DNA of 64,000 bases from QHXW01 sp963752965 (GTDB lineage Bacteria > Acidobacteriota > Terriglobia > Bryobacterales > Bryobacteraceae), in NCBI GenBank assembly GCA_963752965.1, contig CAVWAJ010000014.1:124001-188000 (forward strand). Direction: 5' to 3'. Position 1 is the stretch's first letter; every line of letters starts with the position of its first letter. Positions 25,640 to 34,788 of the stretch are shown here, piece by piece. The position numbers and the translations under genes were made by a program. Under the pieces are notes generated by a model. The model saw only the letters and a list, made by a program, of their open reading frames with translations. It did not search any database and had not been told where the DNA came from.

Positions 25640-25938
25640 ACGAGTTAAAAAACTACATTGACGACGCGGGAGCAGGTGGAGGAAAGCGCCATAAATCATG
25701 GTTTCCGTCGAGGCGTGGGGTAATTCGTAGTCTTTGGACAGACGTTGTGACCAACCAACCACGGGAAAGTGCGCTGCACGATCCAGCGTTTGGGCAGGAT
25801 CTTGAACCAGTGCAGTTCCGGCCGGTCCTGACTGCCGGCCGAATGGACGACCACCGCCAAGAGGTTGCCTTGCGTATCGACCACGATGTGCCGCTTGCGC
25901 CCTTTGATCTTCTTGCCCGCATCGTAACCCCGTCGCTA
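25640..25938 (-). pseudogene. IS5-family transposase remnant with internal deletion
   Basis: The reverse strand reads KKIKGRKRHIVVDTQGNLLA, then ILPKRWIVQRTFPWLVGH, then RLSKDYE and TETMIYGAFLHLL. These are the DDE catalytic region and the C-terminus of IS5-type transposases. Between RPELHWF and ILPKRW about 60 residues are missing, and the last part lies in another frame. The fragment replaces the end of the cytochrome gene next to it. Confidence 0.7.
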
Positions 25939-26292
25939 CCTTGGCTGCGGCGTTAGTCGGTGTCTTGCCCTGAAGCGTGCGCAGAAAGTCCACTACTGCC
26001 CGGATGTTCGCATCGCCGAGCTGCGAGAACGACGGCATGCCCGCTGGAGTACCGTCCTGCACGACCTTGATCAGATCGGCATCGGAAAGTGCGACGACGC
26101 TCGGCATGGTCGCAATCGACGGGGCCTTGTCTGCCCCCCTCCCATCGACACCGTGACAGCCAGCGCAGTTTTTGGCAAACTGCTACGCGCCGACATTGGT
26201 CCCATTTGTCTGTTCCTGGGCCACCATAGGCGGGCCGCGAAAAGGAACAGCGCTGGAAAGACCAACAAGTCGATACACCGGCGAGCTGTCAT
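25939..26292 (-). pseudogene. c-type cytochrome, broken by a frameshift and an amber codon
   Basis: The class I cytochrome c domain is clear: QFAKNCAGCHGVDGRGADKA with heme motif CAGCH, and the methionine ligand in GTPAGMPSFSQLGDANIRAV. Upstream, the same frame reads MVAQEQTNGTNVGA, then TAG at 26183-26185, then QFAKNC. The TAG is one base from CAG, the expected Gln. The signal peptide (MTARRCIDLLVFPALFLFAA from 26292) lies in a different frame, so a 1-nt shift is also needed. The 3' end is fused to the IS5 remnant. Three lesions make it a pseudogene; it was probably a small periplasmic electron carrier. Confidence 0.75.
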
Positions 26293-26419
26293 CGGACTCA
26301 AAGTTCTCCTCAAAAGAGCGATTCACAGTGCCATTCAAGACATCTTTCATACCAGTGTCTCGGTACAAGAAATGCTGAGCATAAGCCATTCGCCGGAGCG
26401 AGATTTTGCTATACGCGTG

Positions 26420-27313
26420 CTAGTGTCCCTCGCCTCTTTGCTCCAGGCCTGGATACCACCAACGCACGCAGAGAATCCGCGAGTGGACGCCCGGGGCGCT
26501 GTAAAAGCCGATGGTCCCATTCGCGCGAACGAAGTAGGCATCTCCGGGTTTTGCGGGATATCGACCCTCGACGCCATTCACGCCGCTTCCGGCGACCTGG
26601 TCTCCCTGGCCGCTCAAGACTTGATAAATCTCCTCTTGGCGTACATGATGGTGCGGAAAGTTAGTGCCGCCCGGGTCGATTTCCATGAGAAAGAGGCTGG
26701 TGGCTAGGTGGCCGGCTTTAATGCGCCCATCCGGGCCAGTAACGTCTTCCAGCAGGAGGCGGTAGTGAGTTGAGTCCGGGTGACCGCTAACTAAGGTCAA
26801 GGGCACATTTTCGATGTTGTCTTTGAGAGCATGGGCAGGCAATGGAGGTGTATCGTATCCCTTGGTGCTGAAGCCCATGATCACCACGGTGAGAGGCGTA
26901 GACGATCTATTTGTCAACGCGTGCTCAACGGTGGCAGGAATGTAGAGAAAATCTTCCTTCTTTAGAGGCACATTTTCAGAGCCGTAACGCGCCGAGCCGC
27001 TGCCATCGACAATAACGTAGATCTGGTCCTCCAGGGGATACTGAACCGAAGTACAGGATCCATTAGGGTCTACGACTGCCTCGCCGTAGCGAGCCAAACC
27101 GCTTCCCCCCAACTTAGAAGCTCCATCACCGAAGAAAGGCTTGTAATGACAGGTCGCTGTGGTTATGTCGGACGGTTTCTGCGCCGCGGTGATTGCATCG
27201 GCGTGTAAAAACGTTGGATCGACATGCCGTTCCTGAGCATGAAGCAAAGGCAAATACGAAGCGCTGACGAGAAGGGCGATGAAGGTAGCGCCATGCCGCT
27301 TGCCGAGATTCAT
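26420..27313 (-). CDS. Exported double-cupin protein
   Basis: Start at 27313, with AGAGGAGA upstream; a longer frame to 27355 adds 14 residues without a signal. The 297-residue protein has a signal peptide (GATFIALLVSASYLPLLHAQ). It has two cupin barrels, one around YPLEDQIYVIVDGSGSARYG and FLYIPATVEHALTNRS, the second around GGTNFPHHHVRQEEIYQVLS and AYFVRANGTIGFYS. The second barrel has the metal-binding HHH...E pattern of cupin motif 1; the first lacks most of the histidines. Substrate unknown. It is intact although the neighbours on both sides are fragments. Confidence 0.8.
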   Translation of the reverse strand: MNLGKRHGATFIALLVSASYLPLLHAQERHVDPTFLHADAITAAQKPSDITTATCHYKPFFGDGASKLGGSGLARYGEAVVDPNGSCTSVQYPLEDQIYVIVDGSGSARYGSENVPLKKEDFLYIPATVEHALTNRSSTPLTVVIMGFSTKGYDTPPLPAHALKDNIENVPLTLVSGHPDSTHYRLLLEDVTGPDGRIKAGHLATSLFLMEIDPGGTNFPHHHVRQEEIYQVLSGQGDQVAGSGVNGVEGRYPAKPGDAYFVRANGTIGFYSAPGVHSRILCVRWWYPGLEQRGEGH

Positions 27314-27667
27314 ATAGTGTCTCCTCTTAGGGTTCCCGGAGGGAGCCGTATTCACCTAATCCGACGAAAAAGCTGCGCACCACATGCTCTCCCCGTATCA
27401 GACAACATTCTAAACTGTTTACTGCCATGGGTTGATTACTTCTTCGGCGCGACCATTTCCGTGATTCGGCCTACGCTGGTGTCCCCAGCATATATGTTGT
27501 CGTACCAACTCCAGATTAACGGGAGGGAGCAGACTTTGGAGGAGTATGTTTCCCGCCCTTCTCAGAGGACCACGATCCCGAGTGGTCACTTGGCTATGAT
27601 GCATCTTCCGCAGTGAAAACGATGGTTCGACATGCGGCATCGCCATCGCGCGTTGCTGACCACGCTC
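27314..27667. other. Gap, no recognisable gene
   Basis: The stretch upstream of the cupin gene holds its probable promoter next to 27313. A weak frame on the minus strand ends WSWYDNIYAGDTSVGRITEM before a stop, which could be the end of a lost protein. I cannot assign it. Confidence 0.4.
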
Positions 27668-27826
27668 TTACGCAGCGTTGAAGTCAAGCTGATAGGCAGG
27701 TTCAACATTGCTTGTATCGCCGCGATCAACGATTTCTTGGCATCGAATACAGAACCGTGTCCATGGGATAGCCACCAAGCGATTTTGTCCAATCGTCTCT
27801 TCACAGTTGGTACAAGTGCCGAAGGG
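27668..27826 (-). pseudogene. DksA/TraR-type zinc-finger remnant
   Basis: The minus strand reads FGTCTNCEETIGQNRLVAIP, then WTRFCIRCQEIVDRGD, to a natural stop. This is the C-terminal C4 zinc finger (CxxC...CxxC) of DksA/TraR proteins, which bind RNA polymerase in the secondary channel. Immediately upstream, in frame, is TAA at 27827-27829, where family members have a coding residue just before the finger. Upstream of that stop no coiled-coil domain is clear, although SLRYLQKES resembles its last helix. Probably a degraded gene. Confidence 0.6.
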
Positions 27827-27829
27827 TTA

Positions 27830-28494
27830 GGCATCGCGCGACTCCTTTTGGAGGTACCGCAGGGACTGGGTTGGCTCTGCTGTCCAGTGCCGTCGCCCAA
27901 TGGGCATTCCTTGGCATGGAGCGAAAGGGCGTTCGAATTCTCTGTGACGATGCTTGAGAATTTTTGACGCCTTTGCTTTTGCGCTCATCTTGTCGGGCCA
28001 TAAAAAAGCGGCTAGTCGGCGATACGTGTCATTCGCCAAAACTGCGTCCGCACCCAGCTCATTACTCTCCAACGCATTCATAACGGTGGCGAAGGCCACC
28101 CACCTGAGGAATTGCAATAATCCTTCCGGTGCTCGAGACCTGCCGAGGGAATGGACATTGCTTGTCGAGCCCCAAATGGGTTCGGGACCCAATTGGCCGA
28201 TGTGGTTGTGGTGGATACCTGCGGCTTCGCCGCCGAGTATAAGAGCGTCAACCGTTTCGTTCGGAAGCTTCGTGGAAGCCAATCGCCGGAAGCGTGCGCA
28301 GTCATGATTCCCCGGGAAAAACTTTTCCGGGGTCGGACATTTTCGGACATTGGGGCCCTTCACCGCGGCCGGCAAAGGGCACAGCTCGCGACGGAATAGA
28401 CGCCGATAATGTGCGTTAACAGCCGGTTTTGTTTTCGTCTCTATCTTCTGATCCAATAGTGACTGATTTCGCAGGACACAGCAACAGGACTGTA
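27830..28494. other. Gap upstream of the acyltransferase gene
   Basis: A long frame on the minus strand (27827-28504) covers this stretch but shows no domain, signal or plausible composition, except that its end may be the decayed coiled coil of the DksA relic. The promoter of the gene at 28495 should lie in the last 100 bases. Confidence 0.4.
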
Positions 28495-29691
28495 ATGGAA
28501 ACAACGGCCACAGCGCCGGAGCGCATCAACTCCGTCGACATTTTCCGAGGGCTGACGGTTCTGGTAATGGTCTTCGTCAACGATGTTTCCGGCGTTAAGG
28601 GGCTACCCTGGTGGACCTACCACATGCCTGAGGGTCGCAACGGCATGACCTACGTGGACCTGGTCTTCCCCGCATTCTTGTTCATCGTTGGAATTTCCAT
28701 TCCACTAGCAATCAGGCGCCGGATAGCCAAAGGTGATTCGCCGCGCCAGCTATGGACTCACGTCCTTGCGCGTTCGGCCAGCTTGGTGGTTATGGGACTC
28801 TTGCTTGCCAATCTGTTTAACGTCGATGCGCAACTGACCGGTATCAGCGTGCACAAATGGACGACCTTGGCGTTCGCGGGGATCTTTCTGTTCTGGAATG
28901 TCTATCCTTCCGGCGGCCGGCACACGTCCTTGTATGCCATTTTGAAATGGACCGGCCTGCTTCTCCTTTTGTGCGCGGTTGTCATTTTCCGACGAAGGGT
29001 TGGCCAGAACCAGGAGGGCACACTCGATTTTTCCTATCCGGAAATCCTGGGCCTCATCGGCTTGGCGTACCTGTCCGTTTGCATCCTTTATCTGACACTC
29101 AAAAAGAACCTCTGGGCTTTGGTGGCTGCGCTGATCGTGCTCACTCTTCTCAATGTGGGCTCTAAAGCAGGCCCTTTGCAATGGCTCGAAGGCGTGCCGC
29201 TCTATTTGTGGCCTTTCGGAACAGGCGATTGCGCCTCGATCACAATGGCTGGTCTGATCGCTTCCGTGCTGTTTTTCGAGAAGTCGGTTGCGGTCACTTT
29301 CAAAGCAAGAGCGGTTTGGGCTCTGGGTTACGTGGCCATCTTGTTTGGTGCAGGTTGGGCACTGGCCCCCTTGGGCGTATCGAAGAACAACGGCACACCC
29401 GCCTGGTGCCTGTATTCGGCCGCAGCGAGCACCTTGATCTTCCTGACCGTTTACTGGCTAGCTGACATCAAACACTGGACAAAATGGGCCGCATTTGTCA
29501 AACCCGCCGGCTCGAACACCCTGTTGACCTATCTGTTGCCGTGGGTCTGTTACGTTACGCCGGTACTTGGGGGCGTTTCCGCATCCGGATTACAAGGTTC
29601 GGTTGGCGTTCTGCGCGCCCTACTGTTTACCGGATTCATTCTGGCGCTCGCTGCCACGCTGACCAGGCTCCATTTCCGGCTCCGGCTCTAA
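28495..29691 (+). CDS. Heparan-alpha-glucosaminide N-acetyltransferase-like membrane protein (DUF5009 type)
   Basis: Start at 28495 with AGGA six bases upstream; an in-frame extension to 28429 lacks a ribosome-binding site. The 398-residue protein begins with RINSVDIFRGLTVLVMVFVN, the hallmark of the HGSNAT/DUF1624/DUF5009 group. YHMPEGRNGMTYVDLVFPAF and FLFIVGISIPLAIRRR follow, then about ten membrane helices. The family transfers acetyl groups across a membrane onto glucosamine-type sugars. Downstream (48 bases) lies a GH20-type hexosaminidase gene, consistent with a small amino-sugar locus. That partner is truncated by IS4, so the pathway is probably broken here. Confidence 0.82.
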   Translation: METTATAPERINSVDIFRGLTVLVMVFVNDVSGVKGLPWWTYHMPEGRNGMTYVDLVFPAFLFIVGISIPLAIRRRIAKGDSPRQLWTHVLARSASLVVMGLLLANLFNVDAQLTGISVHKWTTLAFAGIFLFWNVYPSGGRHTSLYAILKWTGLLLLLCAVVIFRRRVGQNQEGTLDFSYPEILGLIGLAYLSVCILYLTLKKNLWALVAALIVLTLLNVGSKAGPLQWLEGVPLYLWPFGTGDCASITMAGLIASVLFFEKSVAVTFKARAVWALGYVAILFGAGWALAPLGVSKNNGTPAWCLYSAAASTLIFLTVYWLADIKHWTKWAAFVKPAGSNTLLTYLLPWVCYVTPVLGGVSASGLQGSVGVLRALLFTGFILALAATLTRLHFRLRL

Positions 29692-29739
29692 AAGTGCACC
29701 AGGCCAAGGCCGGCTGCTTGTGATATAAATGGCCCTTCC

Positions 29740-30335
29740 ATGAAGACAATGCTGCTGAACGCCCATGCCGTCTGCCTCTGGTGCCTCTACGCGATCGCTT
29801 GCTTCGCGGCCGTTCCCTCCTCGCTACCCATCCGTGGGATTCACTTGAGCGCGCCCAACTCCGCGGATGTACCTCTAGCTGTCCTGTTTATCCGGGACGC
29901 ACTGCCAAAAGAGGGAGTCAACGTCCTGGTCCTCGAGTTCGATTACCGCTATCAGTTCACCAAGCATCCGGAAGTCACCGATCCCGATCCGCTGTCCAGG
30001 GATGACGTCAAGAAGCTCGTTGCTGCGACAAAAGACGCCGGTGTTCGCTTGATCCCACAGATCAACTGCCTCGGGCATCAGTCCTGGGCCAAGACCACAA
30101 TGGCTCTCTTGCGCACTCACCCGGAATTCGACGAAACACCGGGCCAGCATCCTAACAACGAGGGCATCTATTGCCGGAGTTACTGCCCGCTGCATCCGGC
30201 GGTACACGACGTGTTGTTTGACCTCATTGACGAGCTTGCCGATGTCTGCGAAACTGACGCATTTCACGTGGGCATGGATGAAGTGTTTATTCTGGGAGAC
30301 GACACGTGCCCCCGTTGTAAGGGCCAGGACCGGGC
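29740..30335 (+). pseudogene. GH20-type beta-hexosaminidase, 3' end lost at IS4 insertion
   Basis: About 198 residues remain. A signal peptide is followed by the start of a GH20-like TIM barrel: IRGIHLSAPNSADVPLAVLF, INCLGHQSW and FHVGMDEVFILGDD. The D-E pair in VGMDEV matches the catalytic aspartate-glutamate of family 20. Relatives continue well beyond this point. After CPRCKGQDRA the sequence enters the IS4 end, and the open frame stops by chance at 30352-30354. The missing part is not on the other side of the element, where a different gene lies, so it was deleted. Confidence 0.75.
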
Positions 30336-31558
30336 CCAGGCTTGTCCAAATTAGGTTTTCCAAAAGAAGACAGCGGAAGCTCTGGTAAGTTGAGGTTGGG
30401 TTCGTGGCAGAAACCAATCTCAACGAAACGGAGACTTCCGCCTTGATTCGAGTATGCAGCATTTTCTCGCAGTTGTTGCAGTTGTTCCCACGGATGGAGT
30501 TTGAGAGTGCTGTGCAGGAGACCAAAGCCGAGCGGCACGCGCGCGGTTTCACCTGCTGGGGGCAGTTCGTGGCCATGCTGTTTTGCCAGATGGGGCAGGC
30601 GCGCACGTTGCGCGAAATCTGTGGCGGTTTGGCTGCCAGCGAAGGGAAATTGAAACATCTGGGCGTTTCCCAGGCTCCCAACAAATCCACGCTGGCCTAT
30701 GCCAACGCGCACCGGCCCTGGCAGTTGTACCAAAAGGTGTTCGAGAAACTGTTCAGCCGCTGTCAGCAGGCGGCTGGTCCGCAACGGCGCTTCCGGTTCC
30801 GCAATCCCCTGATGACCATCGACGGCACGCTCATTGAATTGTGCTCCAGCATGTATGACTGGGCCAAGTGGCAAGGCGCCAAGGGCGCCGCCAAACTGCA
30901 TCTGGTGCTAGATCATGACGGATATCTGCCGCGCTTCGCCGTGATCACCGAAGGCAAGGCTTCGGAAGTGAAGGTGGCGCGTGCCTTCCATTTCGAGCCG
31001 GGCACGATTGTGGTTTTCGACCGTGGGTATGTAGACTACCGGTGGTATCAGCAACTGACCGATGGGGGCGTCTTCTTCGTCACGCGCCTGCGCCACGATG
31101 CGCATTACCAAGTGATCGAATCGCGGCGGCTCCCCAACCACCGGAATATTCTCAAAGATGAGGTGATCGAACTGGGTAGCCATTGGTACAAGCAGAAGGC
31201 GCGCTACCGGCGCATCGAAGTGTGGGTGGAGGAGCGGCAGGAATCCATGGTCCTGGTGACCAACCACCTGGGCTTCGGATCCACCACCATCGCCCAGATC
31301 TACCACGAGCGCTGGCAGATCGAGGTGTTTTTCCGGTATCTGAAGCAGAACCTGCGCATCCGGACCTTTGTCGGCACCAGCGCCAATGCCTTGCATATTC
31401 AAATCTGGACGGCCTTGATTGCCATGCTGCTGCTCAAGTATCTGCAGTTGCGGTCGAGTTTCGGATGGTCCTTGTCCAATCTCACGGCATTGCTCCGCCA
31501 GCAGCTGTTTGTCTATCGCGACTTGTACTGCTGGCTCGATCATCCTTTTCAGGCGCCG

Positions 31559-31564
31559 CCTGCC
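31559..31564. repeat. IS21 target-site duplication, left copy
   Basis: CCTGCC directly precedes the IS21 end TGTTCGGCGACAA; the same six bases follow the other end at 34324-34329. Confidence 0.85.
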
Positions 31565-31665
31565 TGTTCGGCGACAATTAGAACTCCCGGCTGACGACAA
31601 TTAAAACTCCCGCTCGACGACAACTAATGTGACCATCGAGAATCGCGCTCAAGTAGCGCCAAGGG

Positions 31666-33153
31666 ATGGTCACGGACGAGCAGGTGAGGAGGCTGAGACA
31701 GTTGTCGAATACAGAAAAGAATCAAGAGATTGCGGCGTCGAAGGCGGGAATGGACCCGACAACAGCGCGGCGGTATCTGAGCCTGGAAAGATTGCCCAGC
31801 GAACTGAAGAAGGAGCGCCAGTGGCGGACCCGCGAAGATCCGTTTGGCGAGGTGTGGGACGTTGTTCAGCGGCAGATTCAGGAGAGTCCAGGACTGGAAG
31901 CCAAGACGGTGTTCGCGTGGCTGCAGCGGGAATACCCGGGGCGGTTCAGTGACGGGCAGATCCGGACACTGCAACGGCGGGTCAAGCTATGGCGGGTGAC
32001 GGAAGGACCCGCGCAGGAAGTGTACTTCAGCCAGAAACACGCACCGGGGCGACTGTGTGCGTCGGACTTCACGCACATGACCGAGCTGGGGATCACGCTG
32101 GCGGGGCAGACGTTCGAGCACCTGGTGTACCACTTTGTGCTGACGTATTCGAACTGGGAGACGGGCACGATCTGCTATTCGGAGAGCCTGGAGAGTCTCA
32201 GCGAAGGATGGCAGAACGCGGTCTGGGAGTTGGGAGCAGTAGCGGCCGAGCACCGCACCGACAGCCTGTCGAGCGCGGTCAACAACATGAGCAATCTGGA
32301 GGAGTTCAACCGGCGCTATGAAGGGGTGATGAGGTATTACGGGGTGAAGCCGCAGCATACCAATCCCGCCAGCCCGAACGAGAATGGCGATGCCGAGCAG
32401 AGCCACCACCGGTTCAAGCGAGCTGTGGAGCAGGCGCTGCTGCTGCGAGGGAGCCGTGACTTTGGGAGCTTGGCCGAGTACGCGCAATTTCTCAAGGATC
32501 TGTTTGCGCAGCGGAATGCGGGCCGGCGGGCCCGGTTGTCGGAAGAGATGGCGGTGATGCGGGAGTTACCGGCGCGGCGGATGGAATCGGCCAAACGGGA
32601 GCGGGTGAAGGTGGACTCTGGCAGTCTGATCCACGTAGAGCGGAACGCGTATTCGGTGAACAGCCGTCTGATTGGGGCGCAGGTGGAAGCGCGGTCGTAC
32701 CTGGACCATGTCGAGGTTTGGTACGGGCAGAGGAAGGTAGAAGACCTGCCGCGGCTGCGCGGGCGGGGCAAGCATCGCATCGATTACCGGCACATCATCG
32801 AATGGCTGGTCCGCAAGCCGGGGGCCTTTGAGAACTACCGGTATCAACAGGATCTGTTTCCGACCAGCCGGTTTCGTATGGCTTACGATGCGCTGAAAGA
32901 CACGACGCCGAACCGGTCGAGCAAAGAGTACTTGAAGATTCTGAAACTGGCGGCAGTGGCCGGCGAGGTCCAGGTAGATGAGGCTTTGCGTGAGCTCCTG
33001 GAGGGGAATGCGGAGACAGTGATTACGGTGGAGTCGATCGAGGAAGCGCTGGCCAAACTCGATACCATTTCGGCGGTGACGATGGTGGAAGTGGCGCCGG
33101 TGAACCTGGCCAGCTTTGACCAGTTATGCACGGAGATGGGGGTGCGGCAATGA
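31666..33153 (+). CDS. istA: IS21 transposase IstA
   Basis: A 495-residue protein. The N-terminal part carries a helix-turn-helix (EIAASKAGMDPTTARRYLSL). The RNase H-like catalytic core has ASDFTHM, RTDSLSSAV and the glutamate in NPASPNENGDAEQSHHRFK, giving a DDE triad. A C-terminal beta domain (NAYSVNSRLIGAQVEARSYL) follows. IstA binds the ends and catalyses cut-and-paste through a circular intermediate together with the ATPase IstB. The ATG lies about 100 bases inside the left end. The stop overlaps the istB start (ATGA), the normal IS21 arrangement for coupled translation. Confidence 0.93.
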   Translation: MVTDEQVRRLRQLSNTEKNQEIAASKAGMDPTTARRYLSLERLPSELKKERQWRTREDPFGEVWDVVQRQIQESPGLEAKTVFAWLQREYPGRFSDGQIRTLQRRVKLWRVTEGPAQEVYFSQKHAPGRLCASDFTHMTELGITLAGQTFEHLVYHFVLTYSNWETGTICYSESLESLSEGWQNAVWELGAVAAEHRTDSLSSAVNNMSNLEEFNRRYEGVMRYYGVKPQHTNPASPNENGDAEQSHHRFKRAVEQALLLRGSRDFGSLAEYAQFLKDLFAQRNAGRRARLSEEMAVMRELPARRMESAKRERVKVDSGSLIHVERNAYSVNSRLIGAQVEARSYLDHVEVWYGQRKVEDLPRLRGRGKHRIDYRHIIEWLVRKPGAFENYRYQQDLFPTSRFRMAYDALKDTTPNRSSKEYLKILKLAAVAGEVQVDEALRELLEGNAETVITVESIEEALAKLDTISAVTMVEVAPVNLASFDQLCTEMGVRQ

Positions 33154-33935
33154 GCGCGGTCGCTGACGTACGCCCGGCGCTGATTGGGCATCTGAAGGAT
33201 TTGCACTTGCCGACGGTGCGGGAGTGCTACGAAGACACGGCGCGGCGGGCGGAACGAGAGACGCTGAGCTATGAGCAGTATCTGCTGGAAGTGATCTCGC
33301 GGGAATGCGAGCAGCGGCGGAAGTCCAGGGTGCAGCGGCTGCTGAAAGACTCGGCGCTACCGCTGGAGAAGTCGCTGCAGAGTTTCGATCTAAAGAGGTT
33401 GCCGGGGAAAGCGACACGGCAGCTGCGAACGCTGCTGGACGGCAGCTTTCTGGACCGGAAAGAGAACGTTTTGGTTTTCGGGAATCCCGGATCGGGGAAG
33501 AGCCATCTTCTGACGGCACTGGCTCAGGAACTGGTGGTGATGCGGGAGCGCAAGATGCACTTCACCAAGTGCGCCTTGCTCATGCAGAACTTACTGGCCG
33601 CCAAGCGGGACCTACGGTTGAGCCGGGAGATCAAACGACTGGGGCGCTATGACGGCTTGATCATCGACGATCTGGGCTACTCGCAGCAGAGCCGGGACGA
33701 CATGGAAGTCGTGTTCACCTTGTTGGCCGAGCGTTACGAACGCGGCAGCGTACTGATGACCAGCAATCTGCCGTTCTCCAAATGGGAAGCCATCTTCAAA
33801 GACGCCATGATGACGGCGGCAGCCATCGACCGACTGGTGCACCATAGCGTGATCATCGAACTGAACATTCCGAGTTACCGGGTGGAGCACGCCAAGAAGA
33901 ATCAACAGGCGGAAAGCCAGGGCGAGAGTGAATGA
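33150..33935 (+). CDS. istB: IS21 helper ATPase IstB
   Basis: The start at 33150 overlaps the istA stop; the frame from 33126 would run inside istA. The 261-residue AAA+ ATPase has Walker A (GNPGSGKSHLL, about residue 107) and Walker B (LIIDDLGYS, about 169), plus a sensor asparagine in MTSNLPFSKW. IstB assembles on target DNA, bends it and recruits IstA. The protein is full length for the family. It is relevant to target choice for the insertion into the IS4 transposase gene. Confidence 0.93.
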   Translation: MSAVADVRPALIGHLKDLHLPTVRECYEDTARRAERETLSYEQYLLEVISRECEQRRKSRVQRLLKDSALPLEKSLQSFDLKRLPGKATRQLRTLLDGSFLDRKENVLVFGNPGSGKSHLLTALAQELVVMRERKMHFTKCALLMQNLLAAKRDLRLSREIKRLGRYDGLIIDDLGYSQQSRDDMEVVFTLLAERYERGSVLMTSNLPFSKWEAIFKDAMMTAAAIDRLVHHSVIIELNIPSYRVEHAKKNQQAESQGESE

Positions 33936-34246
33936 GGCGGAGGTCCGCACAAAACCCAAAAGCCGGGAGGAAAAAGAGCTGTGGAAATGCCGGGTCTGTG
34001 GAAAGAGTGGAAAGCCAAAGGCAGGCTTCCCACTCTTCCCACGAGCCCCCTTGGAAATCTCGCCAACAGCGAGCGAGCCTCCCACATTTCCACAGCTCCG
34101 GCGATGACGGCGGATGGGAACGTGCAAAACCAGAAGCAGGTTTTTCACGTTCCCACCGCCACGGATCCTCGTACTCCAAAAACAAAAAAACCGGGCCGCG
34201 GAACGGGCTTCGCCCTCCGCCCAGCGGCGGGCGCTCCGCGCCCCGC
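33936..34246. other. Non-coding tail of IS21 with long inverted repeats
   Basis: About 310 bases between the istB stop and the right terminal repeats. AGCTGTGGAAATG near 33978 is the inverse of CATTTCCACAGCT near 34084, and further complementary blocks lie between and around them, so a large stem-loop can form. No gene is evident. Confidence 0.5.
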
Positions 34247-34323
34247 CTAAGAGCTAAAAAGTAGTTGTCGTTGATAGGGAGAAATAGTTGTCGTCAACCC
34301 AAAAGAATAGTTGACGCCGGACA

Positions 34324-34329
34324 CCTGCC
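34324..34329. repeat. IS21 target-site duplication, right copy
   Basis: CCTGCC, identical to 31559-31564. Confidence 0.85.
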
Positions 34330-34780
34330 TTGGCAGGCGTGCACGACGGGCAACTTGTGCTGGAGTTCTGAGCGGCGCTATTAGGACAGCAAAAATGAGA
34401 ACCAGCGATCGGAACACGGCAACCAGCTTCCGCAAAGCGCTGATTAGGACCCCCATCGGCCCTGTTTCCAATGGCCATCGAGACCCATTCCGGCTAATTT
34501 GGACAGCTCTGGGTTGGGACCTCCCATAATGCCGAAGCCTATATGCAGGTCTCCCCGTTCCATGAACGCTGGAATGATGGTGTGGAACGGCCGCTTGCCG
34601 CCAGCCAGTACGTTCGGATGTTTGGCCTCGAGCGTAAAGCCTGCTCCGCGATTCTGAAGTGCAAAACCCATCCCTTCCACCGTCACTCCGGAACCGAAAC
34701 CGCCGTACAGACTCTGTATCCAACTAGCGATATTTCCGTCTTTATCTACTACGGTCAGATAGGTAGTGTCGCTGGCAACT

Positions 34781-34788
34781 GCCTGGCC
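34781..34788. repeat. Target-site duplication of IS256-family copy A, left
   Basis: GCCTGGCC directly precedes the element end GAGGATGCCCG; the identical 8 bases follow the other end at 36234-36241. Confidence 0.9.

Larger units (their letters stand above)
31565..34323 (+). mobile_element. IS21-family insertion sequence (2759 bp)
   Basis: The left end starts TGTTCGGCGACAATTAG and the right end, read inward, starts TGTCCGGCGTCAACTAT. Both carry further internal repeats of the form GACGACAAyTA, as is typical of the multiple terminal repeats of IS21. Genes istA and istB overlap by four bases. A 6-bp duplication, CCTGCC, flanks the element inside the IS4 transposase gene. Both genes are intact, so the element may be active. 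Confidence 0.92.
30404..34371 (+). pseudogene. IS4-family transposase, interrupted by IS21
   Basis: Codons 1-387 lie at 30404-31564. The last 13 residues (LAGVHDGQLVLEF) and stop lie at 34330-34371, in frame once the IS21 element and one CCTGCC copy are removed. The DDE residues are visible: MTIDGTLIE, VVFDRGYVDY and the YHERWQIEVFFRYLK signature (Y-R-E-K) of IS4 transposases. The reconstructed protein has 400 residues and no other defect. The interrupted frame ends inside the IS21 terminus, replacing 13 residues with a short foreign tail, so some activity is conceivable. Confidence 0.88.
30336..34512 (+). mobile_element. IS4-family insertion sequence, split by a nested IS21 element
   Basis: Ends are marked by an inverted repeat, with TGTCCAAATTAG at the left (30343-30354) and CTAATTTGGACA at the right (34494-34505). 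The match extends imperfectly outward to CCAG at both ends. Without the nested IS21 and one duplication copy the element is about 1.41 kb. The left flank is a GH20 gene and the right flank is the end of a gamma-glutamyltransferase gene, with no visible target duplication. This implies that recombination or an adjacent deletion removed DNA at one side. Confidence 0.8.

Noticed and set aside
27827..28504. 225-residue open frame on the minus strand
   Set aside because: It has no ribosome-binding site, domain or sensible composition; its end may be the decayed upstream part of the DksA relic.
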